In this document: positions 9,493 through 34,881 of the stretch, one piece after another
Layout of the letters: each line of letters starts with the position of its first letter
Numbering within the stretch: position 1 is the first letter of the stretch
Origin: Corticium candelabrum
Lineage: Eukaryota; Porifera; Homoscleromorpha; Homosclerophorida; Plakinidae
Reading direction: 5' to 3'
Length of the DNA stretch: 64,000 nucleotides
Assembly (NCBI RefSeq): GCF_963422355.1
Contig: NC_085089.1
Location: 7,390,052 to 7,454,051, forward strand
Notes under the pieces: generated by a model
What the model was told of the DNA's origin: nothing
Databases searched by the model: none
What the model saw: the letters and a program-made list of their open reading frames with translations, nothing else
Translations under genes and position numbers: made by a program

Positions 9493-12400
9493 CTAGACAA
9501 CTGTCGCAGACGAAGCAGTTACAGTATAGTAGCTACCCGCACCTCCCCTCTCATCATCAGCATCCTCATCTTCAGCATCTGATAAATCTTCCCCATAAAT
9601 AGTCTGCCAACCAGACGAATCTTCACGTTTCAATTCATCTGGAAGTGAAACACAACTTCCAACATTAGCTTACTCTAGGCTAGACATGAACAAAATTGCT
9701 GTTACCTTCAAACATTCTTTGCAGCAGTAATTCAGCATTTTGTATCTTAGACGACACTCGAAACCTCGTTTGGGCTTGAATTGCCAACTGTTGAATAGTC
9801 TCAGAGTGACTCCCCTGCTCAGACATGTTAATGTTATGATTTTTTGAACTTCCCCCCTCTGCATCCTCCACATCTAGGGAAACGTGTTCCAACTCTTGAG
9901 AATCCAACAGGGGACGGGTAAACATCGAAGGATCGGGATCTCTACAGTATGCATACACAATAACACATCAACATACATAGTTGCTGGCACGCAGCACTGC
10001 CAACTAATGCTAGTTACAGTCCAACTCCAACTCCCAGCTCGTTGATTTTCTTGTCAACTGCATTTTCAAACGTGGAGACACTCGTATCATATTGCAGCAT
10101 AAATGCTTCCAGAATAAAAGCTACAAATATACTACACAACAAACAACAACAGCAGCACTTAGCAATTGAATCTCATGCAAAGCAAACACAAGTTAATTAA
10201 GCACATACTTAAGAACAAGAACGACACAAATAAGGTGGAAAGAGATAAAATAAATTCGAGCCGTCCAATGAGTCATGAGAACAAACCCTTGTGTGATCAC
10301 TGCAAGTCCATAAAATAGACTTATGTACATGTTAAAGCAATACTAAAAATGTCACACTCATTACCATGCCATTGATTGACCACCATCAAATCAAAGAGTG
10401 TAACAAACGAGCGAACAACATTGTTGAAGTTATTCTTGCAATATTTCAAGTCACTGAACTCCATGTCATCTAGTTCTTGATGCCCACCACACAATCTTGC
10501 TCTCTCTGTATCATTTACGGTCGCATTCTGTCCGAGAGCATAAAAATCGACTTTGCTCCCAAATATCTCCATTCCAATGATAGCATACACATAATACAAT
10601 ACCTTACACAGCAAAATAATAGTCACAAAATGCGTGTATAGCACCGATTTTGACAAAACATACTAGAAGAAGAGCACCATAGGTAGTAACAGCTGGCCCA
10701 ATCTGAAGTATGGTACGTAGAACTGCCTGAAAGCTACTCAAAGAAATACATACACGATAGAATTTTGATAACTATTGATAGAAATAAATGTTTTCACCGT
10801 TTGATGCTTCGCATTATCTTCAGCAGACGCAAGACTCGAAGAACCATCAGAACGTCAAGAGCAATCTGACTGGGATACCCTTCATAAAGCACAAATCAAA
10901 AACTCAATAATACATACATACATACACATACTACATACACTTGCCCCGTGATCACCCGTACTGCTAAGTCACTTACACATGTATGCATGTATTGTACAAA
11001 CCATCAAAGAAACACATAACTTTTGAGTAGCAACCAGCCTGATCGATAAAGCATACGCACACAATGCACCAATACAAAATGCTCCACATAGATGTTTTCC
11101 TGTCTGTTTGTTTCTTATGTACAGAATTTCACATATTGGAAGCCAAATTAACAACCACACAGCGACAAAAGCATTTAACAGTAATTTGGACTGTTCAACA
11201 ACTATAGACTTTTCTGCACTGTACTGCATCCAATTATAGTGAAATGTTACTTTAGACAGACAAACAGACAAATAGACAAACCAAAAAGAAAGACAACAAC
11301 ACGCTCACACACACTCAGAACAACCAAACGAGTACATACAATTTTCATCAGTTGCTTGTTTGCCGACTTCAACTAGCTCTGCTATAGTGGCTGCCCAGAT
11401 AACAACCATATCAAAGCTACAACAAACCATGACAGTCAATGCATGATCACATACACGTAATGTTATACAACATACATATTCCAAAGCCGACGAAAAAACC
11501 CAAAAAATCCATAAGCGTAAAACTTCAGTGCAATCTCAATGTTGAACAGAACCAAGAAGACAGCTTCTCCCTTATCTTCATCCTCATCTTCAAAGTCCAA
11601 TCCAATAAAAATTGCATTTACGACTATGACAAAATCAAACACGAACCCAAATGCCCTAATACCCACAACATTTCACTGTAATGTATTGTAATTAAAACCA
11701 AGACAAATAATTTCACTTGTGTTTTACAGCATTGATGATCCACTTGCTGATCTTTGATTTGTAGACATTAGGAAAATATTTTTCAAATATTGTTATCGTG
11801 TCTTTGACTTCCACAACTTGCACACTGAACAAGTTGGCAATGTGGTAAAATTCCTTCTGTCTGACTTTACCATTCCCGTTCTCATCTAATACTTCCCACA
11901 AAAGCTGCACTTGAGCAGAACTTCGTTTGGGTGACATGTACCGCATCATTTCATGAAAACGCTCTACTGTTACAATCCAACAACCATTCACTTTCTTCCT
12001 CAAGATGTGAAATGCTCGACGAAGACTTTCACAACGACGCCTCACAGATGTCATAACCTCTTTCTACTCAAACATAGATTGAACATGTAATAAACTGGTA
12101 TGCCAACATGTGACAGTCATACAAGGACATTCATGCACATGCACAGTCATCTTACAACACACCCACACGAACACAATCAATAATGTACCTATACTACTCC
12201 TTCACTAACAAACAAATTAAAACATTTACCTTCAGTTGCTTTCGATAGTTGTGGTACACAACAGCCAAGAAAATACTCATAAAGATGTACATACAAATGA
12301 TCGTGAAAATGATAAAGAAGAAAGCATACCATCCACTCTCATTATATGCAGGCATCCTACACAACTCATTCATATTATCAATGAAACCAAACCATCAAAT

Positions 12401-14121
12401 TTTCATAATTCAAAAAACTTACATAACATCAGGACTGTTCGCTGACGTCACTAAGACATAAAGGTTAAAGACTGCATCTCTGTAACTATCAAAGTACTCT
12501 CTGTTCTTGTAATCTTTGAAATTCCTAAAAATCACAATCAATCAATCCATCTACACCATCATCGTTCAAAGTCTGTCTCTTACTTATCTTTAAACAGTAA
12601 GTAGCCCAAAAGTGCGAACAAAATGATGGCAATCAAAAGCAAGATCAATACAGTGATGATGTCCGGCAATGTCTTACGAATGTTTCTAAACGCCTTTCGA
12701 ACCTAGAATCGAACGTATACCATAAACTGAACTGTGCAGTGCAATGTGCCAACTCACTTGTCTGAAGTTACTCAAATTAATAAGAAAGAGTGGGCGGAGC
12801 ACTCGAGTAGCCCTCACAGCAGAATCCGAACAACACGTGTTACACAAAACGATGTAAACAAACATGTCCAAAATGGTAAGCTAAAACATTGTGAACACAA
12901 GCAGTAGATAACTATCAAACTTTTTTCTAGTGCTAACACTCACCACAACAAGTACAATTATCGTAACATTCTTTCGATCTCTTAAGTACTTCCATCGATC
13001 AGGAGCAAACAGAGAGCCATGAAAAACTCGAGCAACAAAGGCAGTTATACACACCAGTTCAATCAACATGGTGGCCTATAACCAAAAAGCACTGTATACT
13101 CAAATCAAACAGTTTAATCAGACAATGTGAAGAAGTCCACCACCATACACTGGATTATGAACAAACGACATTTACTTAACATGCAGCATATAAAGTACAT
13201 GTACAGTACCCATAGTGGGGCTTTCGCATATGCTGGCTTTTCAAATAGCACCAGAAGAAAAAACAGTGACACAGTCAAATACAACAGCCATTGCATATAC
13301 CAGCTGTTATACAATCTGTAATACCTGCGACAACAAATAGAGAAGACGTACAACAAATGAGTAATTAGATCAATAATGATTACAAGCATCGTTAAGACAA
13401 AAATATAAACGATGTCATACTATGTAGTTGTCTGTATATACCACTGTATGCATGTGGAAGTTGCCAATCTGTAGAACAAATATACGCAACAATCTAGTCA
13501 CAGTTGCTAATAGGCTATACATCAGTCAAGAGCACATGCACTCCGAAATAAACTCAATGTTTGTGGTGGTGCAAACGCTTTCAGTACAACCACCGTGTTC
13601 AATCTATTTGTCAAATGCTTCTACATAACAGTAGTCTGCGGCTCTAGAAGCAACAAACATGCTAAATTTTGAACAACAATGGCTTATCTAAATGCAAATA
13701 TGTAGTTGGTGTCCAGTTATTTCCATTATTATCGTATGGTAATCATATGTACAATATGCATGGGCAGTGCTTTGAATGCAAGGACATTGAATACAGCTTT
13801 GGAAGGATTTTAGAAGAGGGTTTGGTATGAAGCCTAGAGATTCCATGAGTGAAAGACCTAAGACTGCTTCAGAAAAAAGTCACGGAGAAGATAAACACTG
13901 TAGCTGTTGTTCATGAAACAAGCAGTTCATTCGAGAAATCTACTTATGCAAAGACTGGTCACTTTTACAGGCATAGTCTGTGGTGTGTAGGTAAAGAATT
14001 AGTGGAGACTGACCTATTAATTCGCAGTGTCATAGACAGGGACTTCAAGTGCATGTAGTTCCTGTCTTTAATGTGTGAATCATTGGTTGCAAGTTAGTGT
14101 TGATTTTGCAGTGTGTGTGTG

Positions 14122-14186
<65 letters not shown>

Positions 14187-14751
14187 GTCACTAATTCACT
14201 GCCCCTTGAGAGAACTACACCAATTTAGCATGCAAGAAAGTATATTATATTTATTATATTATATATATAATTTAATTTTTATTTTTTTAATTTTGTTACC
14301 CACCTAAGTGAGAAAGTCTAATCGATTATTACTGTACTCTAAAACTGTATGATTCAATTAACTAACTAATCATGCCATAATAAATAATTGATGATTGTTA
14401 GTTCTACCAGTTAGCTGACAACAATGTCTCCTGCATGCCCACACTTATTCTATCGACTTCGCTCACTGTAGCTCTTTGCGTTCCGGCTTGAACGAACTCG
14501 GTCTACCAATCCTCGCGTCAGTCACGTACGTTTCCACCAACAATGCATCCTGCGGAAATATGATAACAAAACTTAAATTAACTGATACTAATTACTACAT
14601 CCTCATGCGTTCCTAGCAGACCCCGCCCGCCACCATTCTCAGCCATCTCTTCTCGCTTACCAGTTCACTGAGGGCATCGTTGTCGCTTTCTACGCTAATT
14701 GCACGCTCGTCTAACGAGTTAGCTTTGATATCGACTTCGTCGGCAGACATT
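9493..14751 (-). CDS. TPCN: Two-pore channel (TPC family), endolysosomal cation channel
   Basis: Two-domain voltage-gated-like channel of endosomes and lysosomes, gated by PI(3,5)P2 and linked to NAADP signalling. About 17 exons can be followed. Exons 1-3 (14751 down to about 14467) encode an acidic N-terminus; exon 3 ends phase 2 and joins exon 4 as ELQ-YYRLYNSW across a 1.1-kb intron. Domain I contains FEKPAYAK, RVLRPLFLINLSNFRQ, an S6-side block VRKAFRNIRKTLPDIITV and pore helix/filter SANSPDVM. The linker has an EF-hand-like segment VLDENGNGKVRQKEF. Domain II carries VLMVLRVLRLLKIMRSIKRF (S4), YAIIGMEIFG and pore LFDLMVVNQWH. The tail is acidic. Human TPC1 and TPC2 have VVNNW at the second filter, so the second Asn is Gln here. 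Subfamily (TPC1, 2 or 3) is not resolved. Confidence 0.9.
14111..14184. repeat. (TG)n microsatellite
   Basis: About 74 bp of TG with one GC interruption, in the long third intron of the two-pore channel gene. Confidence 0.95.
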
Positions 14752-14873
14752 TAGCACTCAACAATCCGGGATAGTTTCTCTGACGATGCAAATTTTTTAT
14801 TAATGAATGGCTCGCGCATCCGACCACAGGCTGTGCGAGATTTTGTTATTGTTTGCTGCTTGATCGATGTGTC
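14752..14873. promoter_or_regulatory. Bidirectional promoter, two-pore channel/PX protein
   Basis: 122 bp between divergent start codons. It contains AATCCGGGATA at 14763-14773, i.e. TATCCCGGATT on the other strand, 12 bp upstream of the channel ATG. Confidence 0.55.
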
Positions 14874-16058
14874 ATGTCGGATGGGAGAGGTCTTCACACA
14901 CGTGATTCGCAGTCTAAACTTTTATCGAATAGCAGCGCTTCGAGCGGTGACGAAGCGGTGGCACAGATTAGCGACATGCGCTGTGTCGACTTCGAGAAAA
15001 GCGTCGTGCCCAACCGAGATTACGTGTTTGTCATTGAAGTGACGTGGAGTGACGGCAGAACATTTCGCATCAGACGCAATCACGAAAAACTGTTCCAATT
15101 TCAATGTCAGTTGCTGGACGCGTTTCCACAACAAGCAGGAAGAGACGAGTCTTCTCGAATCTTACCATTTCTGCCTGGTAGGTAAACAATTTAGACTACA
15201 GTACTAACATGCAGGCAGGCGTCGAGTCAATTAAAGTTTAGTTTACTGACACTTGCTGTGTCAATGATTTATTTACAGGAAAGAAGCTGTTTCGAGGCAA
15301 CAGCAAAAGCGTTGCCGTGCAGAGGTTTCCTAAGATTCGAGATTATGTCGAGAAGCTCAAGTGTCTACCGGACGAGATTGTGCATAGTGACTTGGTGAGA
15401 GGCTTCTTCTCTCCTCAAGCAGAGGACACCGTCCGATCGAGAAGTACGGAGGTTCTGAATAAATTTACGGACGACGTCAGCGGACAGATGAAAAGTCATA
15501 CTTTACCAAGTGATGGTGAGTACAGCTACCAGGACATAGCCTAGCCTGACCATTACAAGTGTGATTAGCCTACTGCTACTGTTTAGTGTTCATGTAATTC
15601 TACACTCTGGAGTATGGCACGCGGAACGTAACTTTATTAGGTTAGTCACATATTATAGGGTGTAAAACACAGATATAGGGTGTAAAACACAGCTATAGGG
15701 TGTAAAACACAGATATATGTGACTAACCTAATAAAGTCACGTTCCGCGTGCCATACTGGAGCCTGTTTGCAATAAATACATCTAGAGAAGTAGGATACAT
15801 GAAAAATAACATTTTGCAAACAGGTTTTGGATTTTGTTCTGACGTAGTGTACATAATAAACTTAGTGTGTACATGTAACAAATAACTTTGCAGTTCTATT
15901 ACATTTCTACCTTTTAGACTGTTGTCTAATTAATTAATTCATAATGTTTAATTAATTAATTTTGTTGTGACATAGCAAGACTGCCTGATTCTGATGATGA
16001 AGAAGCATTTACTGCAACACCAGCTATGCAGAGTGAATTCAGACTCTTGACCATGTAG
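14874..16058 (+). CDS. PX-domain-only protein related to Tks (SH3PXD2)/p47phox
   Basis: Three exons (14874-15177, 15279-15515, 15976-16058) join in phase to a 207-residue protein starting MSDGRGLHTRDSQSK. Residues about 40-165 form a PX domain that closely resembles the SH3PXD2 and p47phox type: DYVFVIEVTWSDGRTF, then a RRNHEKLFQFQCQLLDAFP segment with the phosphoinositide-binding Arg region, ILPFLPGKKLFRG, and RFPKIRDYVEKLKCLP. The tail (LPDSDDEEAFTATPAMQSEF) is acidic and ends at a stop without any SH3 domain. In known Tks/p47 proteins tandem SH3 domains follow the PX. PX domains bind membrane phosphoinositides; no enzymatic role is expected. ATG 14874 is chosen because the longer frame upstream would need a TTG start. 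Intron 2 holds a hairpin element. Confidence 0.8.
15607..15761. mobile_element. Hairpin (MITE-like) element with internal tandem repeat
   Basis: Two arms of about 47 bp are near-perfect inverted repeats (left starts CTGGAGTATGGCACGCGGAA; right ends CCGCGTGCCATACTGGAG). The middle consists of about three copies of a 20-bp unit, ATAGGGTGTAAAACACAGAT. It lies in intron 2 of the PX gene. The structure suits a small foldback element or MITE; no transposase. Confidence 0.75.
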
Positions 16059-17028
16059 AATCCTGTACATTCAAGGATCGAGTTGATCATAACTTTGTAT
16101 GTCTTCATTCTTGGCTGATAAATTTTAGAGACATTATTTTTATGGAAGCCAACTATTGAATGTGATATTATAATAAGAGGCACATTGCCTATCAGAAGAA
16201 TTTCTTTGGCTAGGCATTATATGTAAGTTTAATATTAATTTAATTATTAATTAGTTAATAATCAAACAGACATAGGGATGAGGAAGTAAGAATCCATTCA
16301 TGATTGACTGAAGGATGGTGTCCAAGAAGCTATGACAAGAGCTAAGAACATGAAGCTTAAATATTTTACAAAGAGCAGGACAGTCGGTTAATTATTTAGT
16401 GAGAGGTCTATTTATATTAACTGTAGAGAAAAAGTTGCAAGTAGGAAATGGTGTAGATACATTGTAGTTTGTGCTGTCTGTTGTAGCTGGTGTATTTTGT
16501 AGTCTGTTAGCTGTACGTCTTATGTCTTAGTTGTTTTTTTGTTTGCCCCAAGAGGGACTGTACCTTTTAGGTGCGAAAGAAACATATCATTCATTCATTC
16601 ATATATATTTGAGAGATATTGCCATCACAACAGATATATGTCTACAAGAAACTAACCAGGGCCAAGAGCCCCTATGTCACACTACGATTCAGCTAAACCC
16701 GAAAAACCGTCCAGCTGGAATGTTAACAGTTTCATTCATTCATTCATAGACAGGTATAGTGTACAGTACATTGGGACATATATCAGTTTGCTACGTACTG
16801 TTGTTATGGTATGTTGACAAGCTCCTCGGGTATGAAGGCTCGGGCAGCTTTGTCAAGCTATTAATAATTTTTATTACAACCAGATAAATGGCATAGCAGT
16901 TACTGAAATACTGTTACAAAAATTGACTGATGGTATCCCAATCTAACACTGTACATGTGGGTGTATCATCAACCCATTCTGTTGTATGTATTTTCGGTGC
17001 TAATCTTTTTCGTTTCTTTATAAATTTG
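16059..17028. mobile_element. Intergenic region with (ATTC)n-tailed retroposon fragments
   Basis: Between the PX gene and IARS2, which are convergent. At about 16545-16610 there is AGGGACTGTACCTTTTAGGT, a GCGAAAGAAAC stretch and then (ATTC)n, resembling the 3' end of L2/CR1-like LINEs or their SINEs. A second (ATTC)n tail closes a 130-bp segment at 16733-16749. A related tail in the opposite direction sits near 50366-50420. The rest of the stretch is AT-rich with no coding signal. Confidence 0.45.
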
Positions 17029-22464
<5,436 letters not shown>

Positions 22465-22956
22465 GACCTACTGTCCCGTATTAGGGCAGATTTCTTTGGA
22501 CTTCTGAGACTGGCGCACGTTTCATTGTTTTTTGAATTTAGATATACTGCTGCGACAAGCGAATCCTTGTTTCTTAACCAAAAAAATAGCAAATCCATTT
22601 ATGATACCACTCCCTCCATGTCAAAATGTTAGAGAAACCAGTAGCTTGGAAATTAAATTTTTGAACAAAGGAGACACTGCAAAGGTTTTGAGTTACAACT
22701 CAAATAGATTGTGAGACTGCAATAATCTAATCTCTATTTCATTCTGCAATAAAATTGTAAGTAAATGAGAGGAACGTTTTTGTTGGATTGAAGGTCTAGC
22801 CAGCTATGCATGTCAACACACATCACAAAAACTAATCTCCAAACAATTAACGTAATCAATTGTTTATTATTTTATTAGACCTCATGAACAATATATAAAA
22901 TTTATTGCCCAATATAAGACAAATATTAACCATTGTCTCTCTCTCGCTCTCTCTCT
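22465..22956. other. Intergenic region, IARS2/HSPA13
   Basis: Contains TGTCCCGTATTA at about 22472-22483, immediately upstream of IARS2, and AATAAA-like words near 22750 and 22895. A (CT)n tract at 22937-22958 abuts the HSPA13 stop. Nothing else seen. Confidence 0.5.
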
Positions 22957-24255
22957 CTACTCAATTCTAAATTTCTTTATTCCTGTTCTCTTCCGCTCTA
23001 CAGCAGCAACCTGTAACGGCCACGCTCCACCAATAATGCCCGCCTGTAATGACACACCGGAGACGACGGCCAGATCTGGATCCACAGAAACATTAGGTTC
23101 TTTCCCTCCAAAGAAATCTCTAATCAACTGTCTGATCTTGGGAATACGCGTCGAGCCACCAACTAGAACGACTTCATCTACCCCTGTCACGTCCATCTCT
23201 ACTGTCTGAAGTACATATTTAATCGGATCGAGCACCTTCAGAAACAAATCACTGTTTACTTCCTCAAATACACGACGAGATATCTCCAAGTCTTTTGCCT
23301 CTTTTCCATTCAAAGACGACAAAGTGAGAGGCAAACGTGAAACGGACTTGTTCGTAAGATCGAGCTTAACGCTTTCTACAGCCTGAGATAAACGCTGCAA
23401 GTCGTTGACGTTAGTCACATGTACACCATACAACCTCTTAATCTCTCCTAAAACATACGTTAGAAGACGCTGATTGAAATCCTGCCCACCCAGTCTGTTG
23501 TTGCCCGCCATGGCCATAGTAAGGAACATGCCACCTTGGACATTGAGTAGTGATACATCGAGCGTTCCTCCTCCAACATCGACAACCAAAACATTCGATA
23601 CACGAGCCTTCTTATTCAGACCGTAAGCCAACGATGCAGCCGTGGGCTCGTTGATCACTCTCAGCACCTCGAGCCCAGCCAACTCTGCAGCCTTAATCGT
23701 CGCATTTCTCTGTCGATCATCAAACTCGGCCGGAACCGACATGACGGCCTTCGAAATCACAACGCCTAAACGAGACTCTGCAGTGTGCTTCAGTTCGGAG
23801 AGAATCAAAGAGCCAACATATTCCGGGCTCACTGGACGACCACCCTCTACACCAAAGTACGGAGAATTATTGACATTCATTACCTCAAACGAGTATCTCT
23901 CTTTAGTATCAAGTAAATCGATGTCTTCGAATGATCTTCCAATAAAGCGTTTCGCATCATAGAAAGTGTTTCTGGCATTAGACTTCAGCATCATCACAGC
24001 ATCCTCTCCAACCACCCACTTCCTCGATGACACGTCATACGCCACTACACTGGGAATGACCCGGCGTCCTCGTTTGTCGGCCAGAATCGCAACGTGTCCC
24101 GATTTGGCATGATAAGCTCCGACACAAGAGAACGTCGTGCCAAGATCAATGCCGATTATTCGAGGTACCGGCGGTGGGAGGCGATTCTGAGCGATGTAGC
24201 CAGCAAACAGTAAAGCCAAAACGGCCAACCCGAATAGAGAAACAGAGTAACTCAT
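22957..24255 (-). CDS. HSPA13: HSPA13 (STCH), microsomal Hsp70-like ATPase, single exon
   Basis: HSPA13 is an ER-associated Hsp70 relative with an ATPase domain but no substrate-binding domain. The intact 432-residue frame starts with a signal-anchor (LFGLAVLALLFAGYIAQNRL), like the AVLTLLLAGYLAQ of vertebrates. Hsp70 signatures are present: IIGIDLGTTFSCVGAY (phosphate 1), VLVVDVGGGTLDVSLL (phosphate 2), VINEPTAASLAYGL (connect 1) and VVLVGGSTRIPKIRQLI (adenosine). It ends just after SVDPDLAVVSGVSLQAGIIGG and WPLQVAA, exactly where HSPA13 stops. The human protein (471 aa) has an extra insert before the ETEISRKLF-like segment that is absent here, explaining the shorter length. No introns. Confidence 0.95.
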   Translation of the reverse strand: MSYSVSLFGLAVLALLFAGYIAQNRLPPPVPRIIGIDLGTTFSCVGAYHAKSGHVAILADKRGRRVIPSVVAYDVSSRKWVVGEDAVMMLKSNARNTFYDAKRFIGRSFEDIDLLDTKERYSFEVMNVNNSPYFGVEGGRPVSPEYVGSLILSELKHTAESRLGVVISKAVMSVPAEFDDRQRNATIKAAELAGLEVLRVINEPTAASLAYGLNKKARVSNVLVVDVGGGTLDVSLLNVQGGMFLTMAMAGNNRLGGQDFNQRLLTYVLGEIKRLYGVHVTNVNDLQRLSQAVESVKLDLTNKSVSRLPLTLSSLNGKEAKDLEISRRVFEEVNSDLFLKVLDPIKYVLQTVEMDVTGVDEVVLVGGSTRIPKIRQLIRDFFGGKEPNVSVDPDLAVVSGVSLQAGIIGGAWPLQVAAVERKRTGIKKFRIE

Positions 24256-24297
24256 CGCAAATAGACTCTAAAATGACGACACAGCTGTAGTCTGGAT

Positions 24298-24330
24298 CTC
24301 CCGGATAAACTACGTCATTATACGGGAGAT
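24298..24330. promoter_or_regulatory. Paired TCCCG(G/T)AT motifs upstream of HSPA13
   Basis: CTCCCGGATAA at 24298-24308 and, inverted, ATTATACGGGAG just beyond it, so two copies face each other 43-75 bp before the HSPA13 ATG. A CRE-like TACGTCA lies between them. Confidence 0.5.
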
Positions 24331-24350
24331 CGTTATTGCGACCAACTATT

Positions 24351-24394
24351 TAGCCTCGTACCCAGGCCCTCTTGCGCGCCTGGGTACGAGGCTA
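24351..24394. repeat. Perfect 17-bp inverted repeat (palindrome)
   Basis: Arms TAGCCTCGTACCCAGGC and GCCTGGGTACGAGGCTA are perfectly complementary around a 10-base loop. It is located about 100 bp upstream of HSPA13. A closely similar CCTCGT(T/A)CCCAGG palindrome is, from memory, a dispersed repeat in other marine invertebrates, so a MITE-like origin is likely. Confidence 0.7.
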
Positions 24395-24595
24395 CCAATT
24401 ATTACGCTCTGGACAACAACGCACACATCGATTTGCGAGAATATAAGCTGCACTAATGTTACAATACGTCTACTCTCAAAATATTCTCTTCTACGGCTGT
24501 CTAGCTAACTATAGATGGAGATATATCCTGAAAGCTTATGACTCTGTGTATGAACCAGAATGCAAGTTTTCTTGTATATAGCTGCAGCTGATGTC

Positions 24596-33086
<8,491 letters not shown>

Positions 33087-33442
33087 GGCAGACGACTTGC
33101 TTCAAGAGTTAGTCATCACTCGGAGAGACTTTCACACTCGGGGCGTTCAGTTTATTGCAATCGGTGTGTCAAGCACGTGATATCGACTTCCTGATAAGCA
33201 CACCGCACACACGACACCAAACAAGGGTGGTTGTTTCGCGGTTTCTTTGCTGTGACTTCGCACTGAGAGAGGACAGGTGTTGGAACTACGTGTACGGCAA
33301 GAGATATCGCTAACCATATAATGTATCGCATGTCACCAAGAAAAACTGCATTCAAACACATGTGTTTGGTCTGGCGCTGCGAGGCTGGTCTAGTAGGCTG
33401 GTACTGGGTAGGGCACTCTGTGCAGACGGTGCGGGTTGCGTC
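33087..33442. other. Shared upstream region, KIF16B/FKBP3
   Basis: 356 bp between divergent start codons, presumably containing both promoters. The TCCCG(G/T)AT motif is not present. No repeat seen. Confidence 0.5.
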
Positions 33443-33882
33443 ATGTCAGAGCCGAGTCCTCCTTACACAGACGAACAGCTCAAATCAGACGAAGTGTCGA
33501 AGAAAGACATTCTGCAATTCGTTCAGGAGCACGCGTCGACGAAGGTGGAGCCCCGACACTTTCCTTGTTGTCTGCATGCCTTGTTGGTGTCGATTTCATT
33601 CACCCGGTTCTATTGTGTGTCTTTGTATAACACGCCCGGTATGGAAATCTATTTAGTTTAGCTATAGCAGAGTTGCTAAGTATTTACTTAATCACTTCTC
33701 TGATATTATTATTAATTAAACCAACAAATTTTGAAGACATCGCATTGGAAACTTTGTAAACGCACAGTTTATCCTTTTTTTGTTGTAGGAAAGGTCTCTG
33801 CATGGCTTGTAGAGAAATTATCTACTTGAATATAGTTGATAGTAACTGATTGTGCTCAAGGCTAGAGATTTAAATTATCAGC

Positions 33883-33980
<98 letters not shown>

Positions 33981-34803
33981 TGCCTCTCTAGGTCTGTAGA
34001 TATAGAGATAGAGAGCCGGTTTACTGATTCATAACTCGCAGATTTATTCTAGTTTCTTCGGGAAAGAAAACTGCATGGAAAGTTGGCAAGCATTGCAAAA
34101 TGTACAAAGAAGGATGACCTAATAGCCGCATATAAAAGTCTTTTTGCAACCAAGGTTCATATAATCACCATCAATAGTATAACAATATAAGGTTAATATG
34201 GATGGTATGTATATGTTTGACAACTAAGGCATTCAAGACTGCAGGCGAAGAAGACGAAGAGACTGCTGCTGTTGCTGCGGTGACAGAGAAGGTAGCCAAA
34301 ACGACAGTTAAAGACAAAAAGGCTGCTCGCTCTCACAAGGAAGCTGAACCTCCACGGTACACAAAGAAAATATTAAAGAAAGGAAATGGCTCAACATTTC
34401 CTCAAAAAGGAGACACTGTTGGGTGCTTTTACAAGGGAATGCTCACAGATGGAACAGTCTTTGATACAAACATTGGTGGAGCGGGTAAAGTTAATATTTC
34501 TCTTTGTCATAAACGCTCACAAAGCTTTTAGTAAATAGATGGACACACATTGTATGGCAAATTGCGAACACAATAGACAGACAAACAAACAAATATAATG
34601 ATATGACAAGTTTGCCTTTGGCCACTACAAGACATTTAGCTATAGTCTTGGAGACTGACTGTTCAAAGAGATGACAACTGACACTATGTGTGTTTTCACT
34701 GTAGCTTCTGATTCAACAACCACTTGGTTTAATGTCACAAAACAAATATAGACCAACAGGCATGTAATAATGGAGATTGTACAAACATTCATGCAGCTTT
34801 TCC

Positions 34804-34881
<78 letters not shown>

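Noticed and set aside
14853-14873. Upstream extension of the PX protein
   Set aside because: It would need a TTG start; the ATG at 14874 is in frame and closer to the conserved domain.
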